Shown here one piece after another: positions 16,971-27,282 of a stretch of 64,000 nt of DNA; position 1 is the first letter of the stretch; each line of letters begins with the position of its first letter. Below the pieces are notes generated by a model. That model saw only the letters and a program-made list of their open reading frames with translations, had not been told where the DNA came from and did no database searches. The stretch is from Psychrobacillus sp. OK032 (GTDB lineage Bacteria; Bacillota; Bacilli; Bacillales_A; Planococcaceae): assembly GCF_900111345.1 (NCBI RefSeq), contig NZ_FOGY01000006.1:224773-288772 (forward strand), written 5' to 3'. The position numbers and the translations under genes were made by a program.

Positions 16971-18503
16971 ATGATAATAGAAAGGTCGTCTGAATGGAAA
17001 GAAGGTTTCACAAATAGAGTAGAAAATCAGGAACAATGGGATAATTGGACATTGTATAAGATGAGTTATGAAGTAGTAAAAGACAATCTCATAACGGATT
17101 TTTCAGGTCTTCAATCGCCTAAATACTTACCAAACCTTACGCCACTAGCCCACCAATTAGATGTGGCAGAAACGGTAATCACTAGGATGAATGGAAAAGC
17201 AATTCTAGCAGATGAGGTTGGTCTTGGTAAAACGATTGAAGCAGGTTTGATATTAAAAGAATATCTCATCCGTGGGCTTGTGAAAAAAGTATTAATTTTG
17301 GCACCCGCTTCTTTAATAAATCAATGGGTTGAAGAATTGAACTACAAGTTTTACATTCCCGCAATTCCCTATAAAAAAAATACATCAATCGATTACTACG
17401 ATGTAATTGTTATGAGTATGGATACCGCAAAAAAAAGCCCACATAAAGAACTTATAAATGCACAAAATTATGACATGATTATTATTGACGAAGCACATAA
17501 ACTTAAAAACCATAAAACGAAAATTTACGAGTTTGTTCAAGGTTTGAAGAAAAAGTTTTGTTTGTTATTAACAGCAACTCCTGTTCAAAATAACGTATTT
17601 GAACTATTTTACCTTATTTCTCTGCTTAAGCCAGGACACCTAGGTAATTACGAGACATTTCAATCTTCGTTTTCCGCTAGTAAACACAGTCTAGAACATG
17701 ATGAATACTTAAGAGAATTGGTTAATCAAGTAATGGTAAGAAATAGAAGAGAAGAGACTGGTATTGAATGGACAAGTCGACGCGTTCAAACAATACCAAT
17801 CGAATTTACAGATGAAGAAAGAGAAGTTTATGATTTAATATTGGAACTTAAAAATGTCTCCTCTGTCTTTTCAGGTGCATTTTCAATGATTACTTTGCAA
17901 AAGGAAATGTGTAGCAGTAAAGAAGCAACCTATTTGACGTTAACAAAAATGCGTCAAAACTGTACCAACCAAGAAGAAATTGACTTCGTTGACGGTATTA
18001 TTCAAAAACTAATGACATTAGAAATAAATTCGAAGGCGGAAAAAGCATATGAGATTATTTCCAAAGCAAATGATAAGGTCATTATTTTTACAGAATATAA
18101 AGCCAGTCAAGTTTACTTACAATGGTATTTAAATTCCAAAGGCATCACAAGTGTACCCTTCAACGGGCAGTTTAATAAGAGTAAAAGAGATTATATGAAG
18201 CATCTATTTAAAGAAAAATTTCAAGTGTTAATCGCAACCGAATCTGGTGGTGAGGGGATTAACCTCCAATTTTGTCATCACGTCATAAATTATGATTTGC
18301 CATGGAATCCGATGAAGTTAGAGCAGCGGATTGGACGTGTCCATCGATTAGGGCAAGAACATGACGTTCATATATACAATTTAGCAATCGAAAATACGAT
18401 TGAAAAAGATATATTAGACTTACTTTACGTTAAATTAGACGTCTTTGAAAAAGTAGTAGGGGAGCTGGACGATATTTTATCAACATATAAGAAGACAATT
18501 TGA
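16971..18503 (+). CDS. yqhH: SNF2/SWI2-family DNA-dependent ATPase (YqhH type)
   Basis: A 510-residue two-domain helicase-like ATPase with Walker A DEVGLGKTIEAGL (81-93), Walker B DEAH (173-176), motif III LLTATPVQNN, and motifs V/VI in the second lobe (ATESGGEGINLQFC, QRIGRVHRLGQ). It is shorter than RapA or chromatin remodellers and has only the motor plus a short N-terminal segment, like B. subtilis YqhH. The ATG follows GAGGTGA. It overlaps or abuts yqhG downstream, as in B. subtilis. The likely role is moving proteins on DNA; its physiological job is not established. Confidence 0.88.
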   Translation: MIIERSSEWKEGFTNRVENQEQWDNWTLYKMSYEVVKDNLITDFSGLQSPKYLPNLTPLAHQLDVAETVITRMNGKAILADEVGLGKTIEAGLILKEYLIRGLVKKVLILAPASLINQWVEELNYKFYIPAIPYKKNTSIDYYDVIVMSMDTAKKSPHKELINAQNYDMIIIDEAHKLKNHKTKIYEFVQGLKKKFCLLLTATPVQNNVFELFYLISLLKPGHLGNYETFQSSFSASKHSLEHDEYLRELVNQVMVRNRREETGIEWTSRRVQTIPIEFTDEEREVYDLILELKNVSSVFSGAFSMITLQKEMCSSKEATYLTLTKMRQNCTNQEEIDFVDGIIQKLMTLEINSKAEKAYEIISKANDKVIIFTEYKASQVYLQWYLNSKGITSVPFNGQFNKSKRDYMKHLFKEKFQVLIATESGGEGINLQFCHHVINYDLPWNPMKLEQRIGRVHRLGQEHDVHIYNLAIENTIEKDILDLLYVKLDVFEKVVGELDDILSTYKKTI

Positions 18504-18514
18504 GGAGGATCAAT

Positions 18515-19297
18515 ATGTATCCACAGCAAGTTCACGATTACTTACAGAAATTTTTCAAAGAAAATAATTGTGAAATAGTAGATGGTAATGAGCACTACAT
18601 GACGGTTCAATTAACAGTTGATATCGATAAAAAAATTATGAATCGCCCTTTTCATTGGCAGTATATAGAAAATACAAACGGGGTGCCAGACCCCGCTCAA
18701 ATAACTTTAATCACCGATCAAACTAAAATTAGTAGGGATATAAAAGGAGAAGTGGTACATTTCGGTTCTCCGAGACTAAGTCAGCTTTTTCAAACGACTA
18801 ACCAGCTTGGTGCCTATGTACAAATGTATGAAAAGGTATTAAATAACTTGGAAACGAGACCTATATTAACCCCATGGCTAGGGGTGAATTATAAAATATC
18901 GTATTATTGTGACCGAACAAAAGAAATGCTCCATTCTTTAGGAATAAATTTAATGACTGGAGAAGTAATAAATGGTTTCCAAGAATCGTTAGCGACAAAA
19001 GAGTTGGATGTACAGAAGTCTGAAAGGGCATTTTTATTGCCATATATTATCAAGCCTCTTCGTGCGCTAGATAGATTAGATGCTGTAGTTGAAAATTTAA
19101 TACAGCAAGATGATCACACATGGGCGGAAGAAGCAAAAGGAAGATGGCAAAAAGATCAAGCAATTTTAGAACATTTCTACGCAGGAGTAGAAAACAAGCC
19201 AGAATGCTACGATATGGAAAAAAAGGCATTGGAAGAGCAATACGAGGCGAGAATTAAAATTGATATTATAAATGGTGGTTTATTTTACATGAAATGA
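18515..19297 (+). CDS. yqhG: YqhG-family protein
   Basis: A 260-residue cytosolic protein of unknown function that matches YqhG by sequence style and by its fixed place after the SNF2 ATPase. The ATG at 18515 is 6 nt after GAGGAGG, which itself overlaps the stop of yqhH. Features include a mixed N-terminal half (MTVQLTVDIDKKIMNRPFHWQYIE) and a helical C-terminal half. Tight coupling to the ATPase suggests a joint complex or pathway. In B. subtilis the pair is next to the glycine cleavage genes; here it is not. Confidence 0.85.
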   Translation: MYPQQVHDYLQKFFKENNCEIVDGNEHYMTVQLTVDIDKKIMNRPFHWQYIENTNGVPDPAQITLITDQTKISRDIKGEVVHFGSPRLSQLFQTTNQLGAYVQMYEKVLNNLETRPILTPWLGVNYKISYYCDRTKEMLHSLGINLMTGEVINGFQESLATKELDVQKSERAFLLPYIIKPLRALDRLDAVVENLIQQDDHTWAEEAKGRWQKDQAILEHFYAGVENKPECYDMEKKALEEQYEARIKIDIINGGLFYMK

Positions 19298-19298
19298 A

Positions 19299-19344
19299 AA
19301 AAAGGTCTGCTGAAGAAGGTTTTTTCTTTCAGCAGTGCCTTTTA
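19299..19344. terminator. bidirectional terminator between yqhG and the GbsR-like gene
   Basis: AAAAGG-CTGCTGAA pairs with TTCAGCAG-CCTTTT around a loop, with A/T runs at both ends, between two convergent genes. Confidence 0.78.
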
Positions 19345-19349
19345 ATTAG

Positions 19350-19895
19350 TCAGTCTTGTGAATCGTTCATGATTGGGACAAGATCGAAAATCTTCTGATC
19401 TTCAAATACATCAACCAAACGTTCGAGCCAGTCATAATAATTTCTAATATATTTTAGTTTTTCGATATCAATCTTGATTTCTTCTTGTAATTCCTCGTTA
19501 ACTGTTGGATCTTTTGATAATTCTTCGAGCTCTGCTAATGATTTTTTAATAGCGACCAAATGAAGCGTAACAGATCTTCGCCATTTAATTGAAAACAGAT
19601 CAATAAAACTTTGATACCAGTCATCTGATACTTTATATAAATCCTTTCGAACTCCTTTTTTCCATGCGCGTTCTACTAATTTTAAATCAGACAAAGCTCT
19701 AACGGAAGTACTCATGCTTGTTTTACTCATCCCAAGCTTTTCCGTCATGTCATCTAATGTTAATGGTTCATTTTGAAAAAACATCATTCCGTACTGTCTA
19801 CCTGCAGAAGGTACCAAACCGTATAGATGTATATTTTGTGCAATTGTCTCGATAATGCGTTCCCGTGCTTTTTCGAGTTTTTCGTGACCTTCCAT
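19350..19895 (-). CDS. GbsR/OpcR-type MarR-family regulator
   Basis: A 181-residue winged-helix protein of the GbsR family: VPSAGRQYGMMFFQNEPLTLDDM, then the recognition region LGMSKTSMSTSVRALSDLKLVERAW and KGVRKDLYKV, then a helical C-terminal half. In B. subtilis GbsR and OpcR repress choline oxidation and osmoprotectant uptake genes and respond to choline. Here it is divergent from an OpuA-type glycine betaine transporter with a large palindrome between them. GGAGGG precedes the ATG. The combination strongly suggests osmoprotectant-linked control of opuA. Confidence 0.9.
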   Translation of the reverse strand: MEGHEKLEKARERIIETIAQNIHLYGLVPSAGRQYGMMFFQNEPLTLDDMTEKLGMSKTSMSTSVRALSDLKLVERAWKKGVRKDLYKVSDDWYQSFIDLFSIKWRRSVTLHLVAIKKSLAELEELSKDPTVNEELQEEIKIDIEKLKYIRNYYDWLERLVDVFEDQKIFDLVPIMNDSQD

Positions 19896-19985
19896 TTGCG
19901 TCTTCCCTCCACTGAAATCAGCTTCTCTTCACTAAACTAGCTGACTTTATTAAATGTATTATATCCTTGTTTAAAAAGCAATTTT

Positions 19986-20031
19986 TTTATTCATAGTTTG
20001 TACAGTTTTTACTGTATAAACTATGAATAAA
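19986..20031. promoter_or_regulatory. 21-bp-arm inverted repeat, probable GbsR-type operator
   Basis: Arms 19986-20006 and 20011-20031 are complementary over 21 bp with one mismatch, separated by TTTT. It lies just upstream of the predicted opuA promoter in the divergent intergenic region. A role as terminator is unlikely because no gene ends here. The regulator assignment is inference. Confidence 0.65.
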
Positions 20032-20041
20032 GTTATTACGG

Positions 20042-20070
20042 TTGTTTTGCAAACATATTACATATATAAT
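20042..20070 (+). promoter_or_regulatory. sigma-A promoter of opuA
   Basis: TTGTTT (20042-20047), a 17-nt spacer and TATAAT (20065-20070), 41 nt before the opuAA start. Confidence 0.65.
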
Positions 20071-20111
20071 GATTAGGTGTTCATTTATTATGAGCAGTTA
20101 GGAGTGTGTAT

Positions 20112-21365
20112 ATGAACGAACAAAGTATCAAGAAAAAAATCGTGGTAAAAGATACTACGAAAATTTTCGGAAAGAACGTGAAGCGAGCAGTACAGCTTCT
20201 AAAAGAAGGGAAATCAAAAAGCGACATTTTAAAAGCAACTGGCGCAACTGTAGGTGTTAAAAATGTAACTTTTGATGTAAACGATGGCGAAATTTTTGTC
20301 ATTATGGGTCTTTCAGGAAGTGGTAAATCGACCTTAGTTAGAATGTTGAACAGATTGATCGATCCGACAGTAGGGCAAATTTTGCTTGATGGTGAAGACA
20401 TTGTTCAGATGAATAAAGAGCAACTACGTGAAGTAAGACGTAAAAAAATAGGTATGGTTTTTCAAAACTTTGCTCTCTTTCCACATAAGACGATTGTTGA
20501 AAATACCGAATATGGTTTGGAAATCCAAGGAGTACCAAAAGATCAGCGCCGAATAAAAGCGGTCGAATCATTAAAACTTGTTGGCCTTGCTGGGTATGAA
20601 GATCAGTATCCGAACCAACTAAGCGGCGGAATGCAACAACGCGTGGGACTTGCAAGAGCACTTGCCAATGATCCAGATATTCTATTGATGGATGAGGCTT
20701 TTAGTGCACTAGATCCCCTTATTCGGAAAGATATGCAAAATGAACTCCTACAGCTTCATAGTGACATGGGGAAAACGTTTATTTTTATCACCCATGATCT
20801 AGATGAAGCACTTCGAATTGGAGATCGCATTGCATTGATGAAAGACGGAGAAATTGTTCAGATTGGTACGCCAGAAGAGATATTGATGAGTCCTTCGAAT
20901 GAATACGTAGAACGCTTCGTCGAGGACGTTGACTTAGCGAAAGTATTAACAGCGGGACATATTATGAAAAAGGCAGAAGCTATACAAGTGGACAGAGGAC
21001 CTCGCGTTGCCCTTCGTTTAATGAAACAACTCGGAATTTCTTCTATTTATGTAGTAGATAAAAGTAATCGTTTAATGGGCGCAGTAACTGCACAGGATGC
21101 GGTAGCAGCATCAGAAACAGATAAGTCACTAGAAGATGTATTAATCTCTAATCTTCCAATGATTTCGCCAGATACTGTGTTAACGGAGCTTTTTGATGTT
21201 GTATCCACTGCGTCCATTCCGGTAGCAGTTATTAGTGAAGATCAAAAGTTACTAGGGATTATTATTCGTGGTGCACTGATAGGTGCTTTATCAGGTGACA
21301 ACCAGTTTATCAATAATGATGGAATAATCGCACCGGCAGACCAATTGAATACGGAGGAGATATGA
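20112..21365 (+). CDS. opuAA: glycine betaine ABC transporter, ATP-binding subunit
   Basis: A 417-residue ATPase of the OpuAA/ProV class. It has the typical N-terminal leader ([20 protein letters not shown]), Walker [10 protein letters not shown], signature [15 protein letters not shown], Walker [14 protein letters not shown] and two C-terminal CBS domains (about 275-405) that in OpuA sense ionic strength. The ATG at 20112 is 7 nt after GGAG; a GTG six nucleotides upstream overlaps the site. It energises uptake of glycine betaine as an osmoprotectant at the membrane. First gene of a three-gene operon. Confidence 0.95.
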   Translation: MNEQSIKKKIVVKDTTKIFGKNVKRAVQLLKEGKSKSDILKATGATVGVKNVTFDVNDGEIFVIMGLSGSGKSTLVRMLNRLIDPTVGQILLDGEDIVQMNKEQLREVRRKKIGMVFQNFALFPHKTIVENTEYGLEIQGVPKDQRRIKAVESLKLVGLAGYEDQYPNQLSGGMQQRVGLARALANDPDILLMDEAFSALDPLIRKDMQNELLQLHSDMGKTFIFITHDLDEALRIGDRIALMKDGEIVQIGTPEEILMSPSNEYVERFVEDVDLAKVLTAGHIMKKAEAIQVDRGPRVALRLMKQLGISSIYVVDKSNRLMGAVTAQDAVAASETDKSLEDVLISNLPMISPDTVLTELFDVVSTASIPVAVISEDQKLLGIIIRGALIGALSGDNQFINNDGIIAPADQLNTEEI

Positions 21366-21366
21366 T

Positions 21367-23126
<1,760 letters not shown>

Positions 23127-23141
23127 GAAGGTTTATATAGG

Positions 23142-23177
23142 AAAGGCTCATCTTCCATATTGGATGATGAGCCTTTT
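23142..23177 (+). terminator. intrinsic terminator of the opuA operon
   Basis: AAAGGCTCATC/GATGAGCCTTT stem with a 13-nt loop and following T residues. Confidence 0.88.
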
Positions 23178-23229
23178 ATTAAAAGATAAGTAAGTATATA
23201 CTTTTTACTCAGTATTGGTCCAACGCTAT

Positions 23230-23506
23230 GCTCCTGCGCACAGCTCGTCGCAGAAGAACGTTGCCCCTCGGGGTCAAATATGAAAAAGCTGCTCCTGCGC
23301 TAAGGGTCGCAAACAAAATCACTTGTGGTGGCTGAGGAGCTGCCTCCTGGGCCCGCACGATGCGGGTCATGTCTGCTTTGCCACAGGATGTGGCGCACTT
23401 TGCAGACCTACCCTATCCCCATTTGCCTGTCGGAGCCCTGCAGGATGTAGGTCATGCAGTCGTTGCGAAATGTTTTTTTATTTTGCGACGAGCTTTGCGC
23501 AGGAGC
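23230..23506. repeat. 277-bp unit bounded by 23-bp inverted repeats
   Basis: Positions 23230-23252 and 23484-23506 are inverted copies with one mismatch (GCTCCTGCGCACAGCTCGTC core). The left arm and about 45 nt before it recur near 40022-40115. The enclosed DNA is GC-rich and out of character, with smaller words such as ATGCGGGTCATG and CAGGATGTAGGTCATG. Open frames in it are unconvincing. The rest of the 434-nt gap between opuAC and guaD (23127-23560) is the terminator plus a GGCGCTTACGC word that recurs near 56225. Confidence 0.7.
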
Positions 23507-23560
23507 ACCACGATGTCGCGAACTTAGTCTGTATTCCTCTAATAGGCGCTTACGCTTTTC

Positions 23561-24928
23561 TTATTTGCGTTCATGAACTTTTTCACCTTGTACCCAGACT
23601 TCACGAATATTTTCTGGACGAACTAAATACATTATCTTTTGGAAGACGTCCCCTAAATCTTCATTCGCATTAAAAATTGGTATTTTTGCAGTTGTTAATG
23701 TTGTATCGATGATTTGTGCGTCCCACGTATAGTTTTCTTCTAAACGACCTATTGGTAAACTTAAACTTTTTCCTCCACCAGCAGTTGCTAAATAGAATGC
23801 TTCATTAATCGTGATACGTGAATTTGGTACTCCACGTTCTTCGGTAGGGAGAGCTGTATTCACACCATCTTCTAACATTCTAGACGATATTACAGCTTGT
23901 CTAGCATTATCGAAAAGACTAGGCGAAAAACCGCCAGAAATATCAGATCCTAAACCTATCTCCACACCTTTAGTGTGTAAATGAGCGATTGGAATGACGC
24001 TGTTGGCAAAGTATGCGTTGGAGATTGGGCAATGACTAACGGCAGTTCCCGTTTCAGCAAATAGGTGTGCATCGTTATCATCTAAGAAATTACAATGTGC
24101 CATTACAGACTTCTCACGTAATAGACCAAAATCATGTAAGGCAAATGCATCATTCTTCTGGAAACGATCTTGTACATAGCCATGCTCCCAATCGCTTTCG
24201 CTACAATGAGATTGGATATGCGTATCGTACTTAGTAGCGAGCTCTCCTAAACCTTTTAAAGCATCATCAGTACAACTTGGGATGAAACGCGGGGTTACAA
24301 CTGGATACACACCTTGTTTGGTTGACTTCGCTAGTTCTTTCACAGCTAAAATAAATTCTTCCGTATCAGCTAATGCAGTTTGCGTATCAGCGTCACGATA
24401 AAAGTCTGGATTTTGATCGGGATTATCCATCACAACTTTCCCAACTAGACCGCGTTGTCCTTTGTTTGAACATATTTTCGCTAGCAAAAAACTTGCTTCT
24501 TTATGAACAGTTGCAAAATAAAGAGCCGTAGTTGTTCCATTTGCAAGTAGAGTGCTTACTACATCCTCGTATACATTTTTCGCGAAATCTAAATCTGAAA
24601 ACTTCGACTCAATTGGGAAGGTATACGTGTTTAACCAATCATAGAGTGGAATGTCTAATGCGGTTCCAGCTTGAGCCCATTGTGGTGCATGAACGTGCAA
24701 ATCGACAAAACCGGGTAAGAAATATTGACCTTCAACTAAGCGTTGAAAGTTTTTTTCACCTTGATAGGTATCTAGTAAAACTTGATAATCTGCATCGTCT
24801 GGTGCAACGACTTTTTCAATCATTCCGTTGTCATTAATACAAAAAAGATAATTGTTTAGAATTTCGACTTCTTTCGGTGACTTACTTGTAAAAGCAGTTC
24901 CTTGGAAAATTTGCGCATATTTTTTCAA
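23561..24928 (-). CDS. guaD: guanine deaminase (amidohydrolase superfamily)
   Basis: A 455-residue metal-dependent deaminase that converts guanine to xanthine and ammonia. Metal and catalytic motifs in order: FLPGFVDLHVHAPQ, SHCSESDWEHG, SVMAHCNFLDDND, GLGSDISGG. The length and the PQWAQAGTALDIPLYDWL segment match the GuaD branch rather than triazine or S-adenosylhomocysteine deaminases. This is the amidohydrolase-type enzyme, not the small CDA-fold guanine deaminase of B. subtilis. The start is TTG at 24928 after GGGGTG. It allows guanine use as nitrogen source or for salvage. Confidence 0.92.
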   Translation of the reverse strand: MKKYAQIFQGTAFTSKSPKEVEILNNYLFCINDNGMIEKVVAPDDADYQVLLDTYQGEKNFQRLVEGQYFLPGFVDLHVHAPQWAQAGTALDIPLYDWLNTYTFPIESKFSDLDFAKNVYEDVVSTLLANGTTTALYFATVHKEASFLLAKICSNKGQRGLVGKVVMDNPDQNPDFYRDADTQTALADTEEFILAVKELAKSTKQGVYPVVTPRFIPSCTDDALKGLGELATKYDTHIQSHCSESDWEHGYVQDRFQKNDAFALHDFGLLREKSVMAHCNFLDDNDAHLFAETGTAVSHCPISNAYFANSVIPIAHLHTKGVEIGLGSDISGGFSPSLFDNARQAVISSRMLEDGVNTALPTEERGVPNSRITINEAFYLATAGGGKSLSLPIGRLEENYTWDAQIIDTTLTTAKIPIFNANEDLGDVFQKIMYLVRPENIREVWVQGEKVHERK

Positions 24929-24969
24929 AGTTTACACCCCAACGTTCGTATTTTAGAAATATAGACGTA

Positions 24970-24998
24970 ATTATAGAGCAAAAAAAATATTGAGTCCA
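24970..24998 (-). promoter_or_regulatory. candidate sigma-A promoter of guaD
   Basis: TGGACT (24998-24993), 17-nt spacer and perfect TATAAT (24975-24970) on the minus strand, 42 nt before the start. A PurBox-like sequence AAATACGAACGTT (24953-24941) lies just downstream. No purine riboswitch is visible. Confidence 0.5.
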
Positions 24999-25250
24999 TA
25001 AAATATAGGGTGTCCTAAGCTTTTCTTGTATTTTGTTTTCAATCCTCTATATTTGGATATACAATTCGATTACTAGGTTTATCAATATCCTCCTAGCAAT
25101 TAAATAGTTAGAATCATATTATGCACATTATATAATTAAGCGCAATATTCCAGTGCATATTCGAAATATATAAGCAGTTTGTGTAATATATTTAAAAGCT
25201 AATTAAAAAATGCCATCTCATTTCAAGTGAAGGCTTTGCTATAAGAGAGT

Positions 25251-25540
25251 TAGTTTGTCCGTTCAGCGGTCGTTTAGTCGCGTTCGAAGGATAGTTTGTT
25301 TGTCGCATTCGCAGTTGATCCTGTCTCGTTCAACGATTTATTAGATATTATATTTAGAAATACTATATAAAACTGGAATTAGGGCAGCGCCCCTGCTTAG
25401 TTATCAATCTCCTTTGGATTGGAGCGGAAGGGCGGCGACTCCAGCAGGATGAGTGAGACAGATGAAACATCACAACGTACGCGAGAGCTGTGGTGATGGC
25501 TCATCGCTCACCCTGCGGAAAGCGTCCGCCCTGCAGCGGA
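25251..25540. repeat. composite repeat: 21-bp array plus long hairpin (copy A)
   Basis: An array of GTCGC-type units at 25251-25336 is followed by a long imperfect hairpin at 25416-25540 (GGATTGGAGCGGAAGGGCGG ... CCGCCCTGCAGCGGA). The same two parts in the same relative order, on the opposite strand, occur at 35241-35663 and 63561-63780. Apart from the guaD promoter, the rest of the 772-nt gap 24929-25700 shows no gene. Confidence 0.8.
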
Positions 25541-25700
25541 AATTCTAGCGGAAATTTCCTTTTGGCTCACTATTCCTATTTGGCACAAACTATCCCCTAT
25601 AAGGGTAGTTTTTCATATACAATTCGATTGCATATCGTATTTTATTGGAATACCATGAAGAGAGGATGAAATCGATTGAAGTTTAAGGGGGATTACGTAA

Positions 25701-26906
25701 ATGGATGCAATAGAAGTCCTAACGAATTTAGATAAACTAAAAGTGTGTTTTCAGCCAATTTTTAGTGCGGATGAGCATGTAGTTATTGCATATGAAATCT
25801 CGGGTAAGCTGGCCGTTGACGATAAAAAGGTGAACTTGAATTCATTTGCCTATGATGAGGAAATTCCAGAAGAGTACCGTGTGGAAGTGACACATAAAAT
25901 TTGGAGTCTTGCGCTTTCTCAATTAACGAGGGAAGCGAAGGATTTTGATATTTACTTACCTTGCAACGCCAATTTGCTAGTGCTCGACTACGGGGAAAGT
26001 TATTTTGATATCATCAAACAATATATTCCAGAAGATGAGCTTGAACGCGTAGTTATCGTCGTATCGGAGCATGATTTTAAAGGTGCATTTAAAGAACTAA
26101 ATAATGTACTTCGTTATTTCCGGACATACGGGATAAAAATTGCTATAAACCAAGTTGGTTCAGAAAGTCATTTAGATTATATAAACATGCTATCGCCTAA
26201 TATTTTGAAGTTGAATATAACAAAGTTAAGTTATGAGTCTTGGGGTGTGGAAAATGATTTATTCACATCACTTAGTACAATGGCGCGTAGAATTGGTGCA
26301 AATATGTTATTTGAAGGCATCGATAGTGTACATCAACTTCAATTTGCATGGAAAAACGGAGGACGCTATTATCAAGGGAAGTATTTAGCTGATGTACATA
26401 CAGCAATGATTCCACGTGATCAATTAAAAGAAAGCTTTAAAGAAAAATGTCGGCAGTTCATCTCCGCAGAAAAACGACTACTTGAAGAAAATTACAAAGA
26501 GTTAAAAAGTTTGCAGAGTATATTAGAAAAATCTATCCACCATTTAAAGCCTATAAATAATGATACCGAACAGCTTCTGGTGCTCGCTCACACGCTTGAT
26601 GATTATTCCTTCCGGCTCTATATTTGCGATGAGGAGGGTTTTCAAACATCTCCTAATATTATGCGTATCGATAACGAATGGCATATACAAAAAGAAGCGA
26701 TTAATAAAAATTGGAGCTGGCGTCCATACTTTTTGAAAACGATTATTACGATGCGCAATGATCAAAATGGTGTTTTTTCTGATGTGTATAGCGACATCGA
26801 CACTGGGGAAATGACGCGAACTTTTTCAGTGCCAATAAATGCGAATGGGTATTTATTCATTGATATTTCCTATGAATACTTATTTAAACATAATATTTTC
26901 AGGTGA
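25701..26906 (+). CDS. degenerate EAL-domain protein with YkuI-type C-terminus
   Basis: A 401-residue protein with an EAL phosphodiesterase fold (about 1-245), a linking helix (about 250-280) and a PAS-like YkuI_C domain (about 285-401). The layout is that of B. subtilis YkuI, which binds cyclic di-GMP. The name motif EAL is replaced by YEIS (31-34) and the metal-binding DDFGTG loop by INQVGSE (149-155). E123, K170, E205 and Q225 equivalents remain. It is therefore probably a c-di-GMP receptor without hydrolase activity; this is inference. Single gene with its own terminator. Confidence 0.85.
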   Translation: MDAIEVLTNLDKLKVCFQPIFSADEHVVIAYEISGKLAVDDKKVNLNSFAYDEEIPEEYRVEVTHKIWSLALSQLTREAKDFDIYLPCNANLLVLDYGESYFDIIKQYIPEDELERVVIVVSEHDFKGAFKELNNVLRYFRTYGIKIAINQVGSESHLDYINMLSPNILKLNITKLSYESWGVENDLFTSLSTMARRIGANMLFEGIDSVHQLQFAWKNGGRYYQGKYLADVHTAMIPRDQLKESFKEKCRQFISAEKRLLEENYKELKSLQSILEKSIHHLKPINNDTEQLLVLAHTLDDYSFRLYICDEEGFQTSPNIMRIDNEWHIQKEAINKNWSWRPYFLKTIITMRNDQNGVFSDVYSDIDTGEMTRTFSVPINANGYLFIDISYEYLFKHNIFR

Positions 26907-26999
26907 AATAATATATCTCCATCATTTAAAGAAAAAATTTCAAATGCTGAAAGAGGCATGATTGAAGAAAATCATGTCGAAAGTTGAATAACTTATGTA

Positions 27000-27038
27000 A
27001 CTCCATCTATGACCAATCGTCATAGATGGAGTTTTTTT
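27000..27038 (+). terminator. intrinsic terminator of the EAL gene
   Basis: ACTCCATCTATGA/TCATAGATGGAGT stem, 7-nt loop and a seven-T run, about 95 nt after the stop. Confidence 0.9.
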
Positions 27039-27204
27039 ATGTCGGAGAAAAAACAGAATTCAATAAAATACCAAACGGAATGAGTTATATAGACTACTTA
27101 ATTGTAATAATATAGAAAAATATATGCTGTATTTCATTAGAATCGGATGTGCAATTTAATGCAATTATCGACAAAATACTAGTTCTTAAGTTTCATAAAT
27201 AAGA

Positions 27205-27234
27205 TTGACAAAGCCGTTGAACCTGAAGTAGTAT
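27205..27234 (+). promoter_or_regulatory. candidate promoter of the Liv/acyl-CoA synthetase operon
   Basis: Consensus TTGACA (27205-27210), 18-nt spacer and TAGTAT (27229-27234), about 50 nt upstream of the first gene. Nothing else is seen in the 26907-27282 gap besides the terminator. Confidence 0.45.
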
Positions 27235-27282
27235 TCAGAATATATTAAAAATTATCTAGCAAACCTTGGAAGGAGAATCCTA

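Noticed and set aside
16971..19297. DISARM- or Dnd-type defence SNF2 helicase module
   Set aside because: The ATPase is the short YqhH type with YqhG as partner; no methyltransferase, DUF1998 or PLD gene is adjacent.
20106..20111. GTG start for opuAA six nucleotides upstream
   Set aside because: It would overlap the ribosome binding site; the ATG at 20112 has the right spacing.
23323..23673. 116-residue frame on the plus strand (Cys/His-rich)
   Set aside because: It spans the repeat unit and then the antisense of guaD; no ribosome binding site and odd composition.
24929..25130. Purine riboswitch upstream of guaD
   Set aside because: The conserved three-way junction and loop words (TATA...CTACC...) could not be found on the minus strand.
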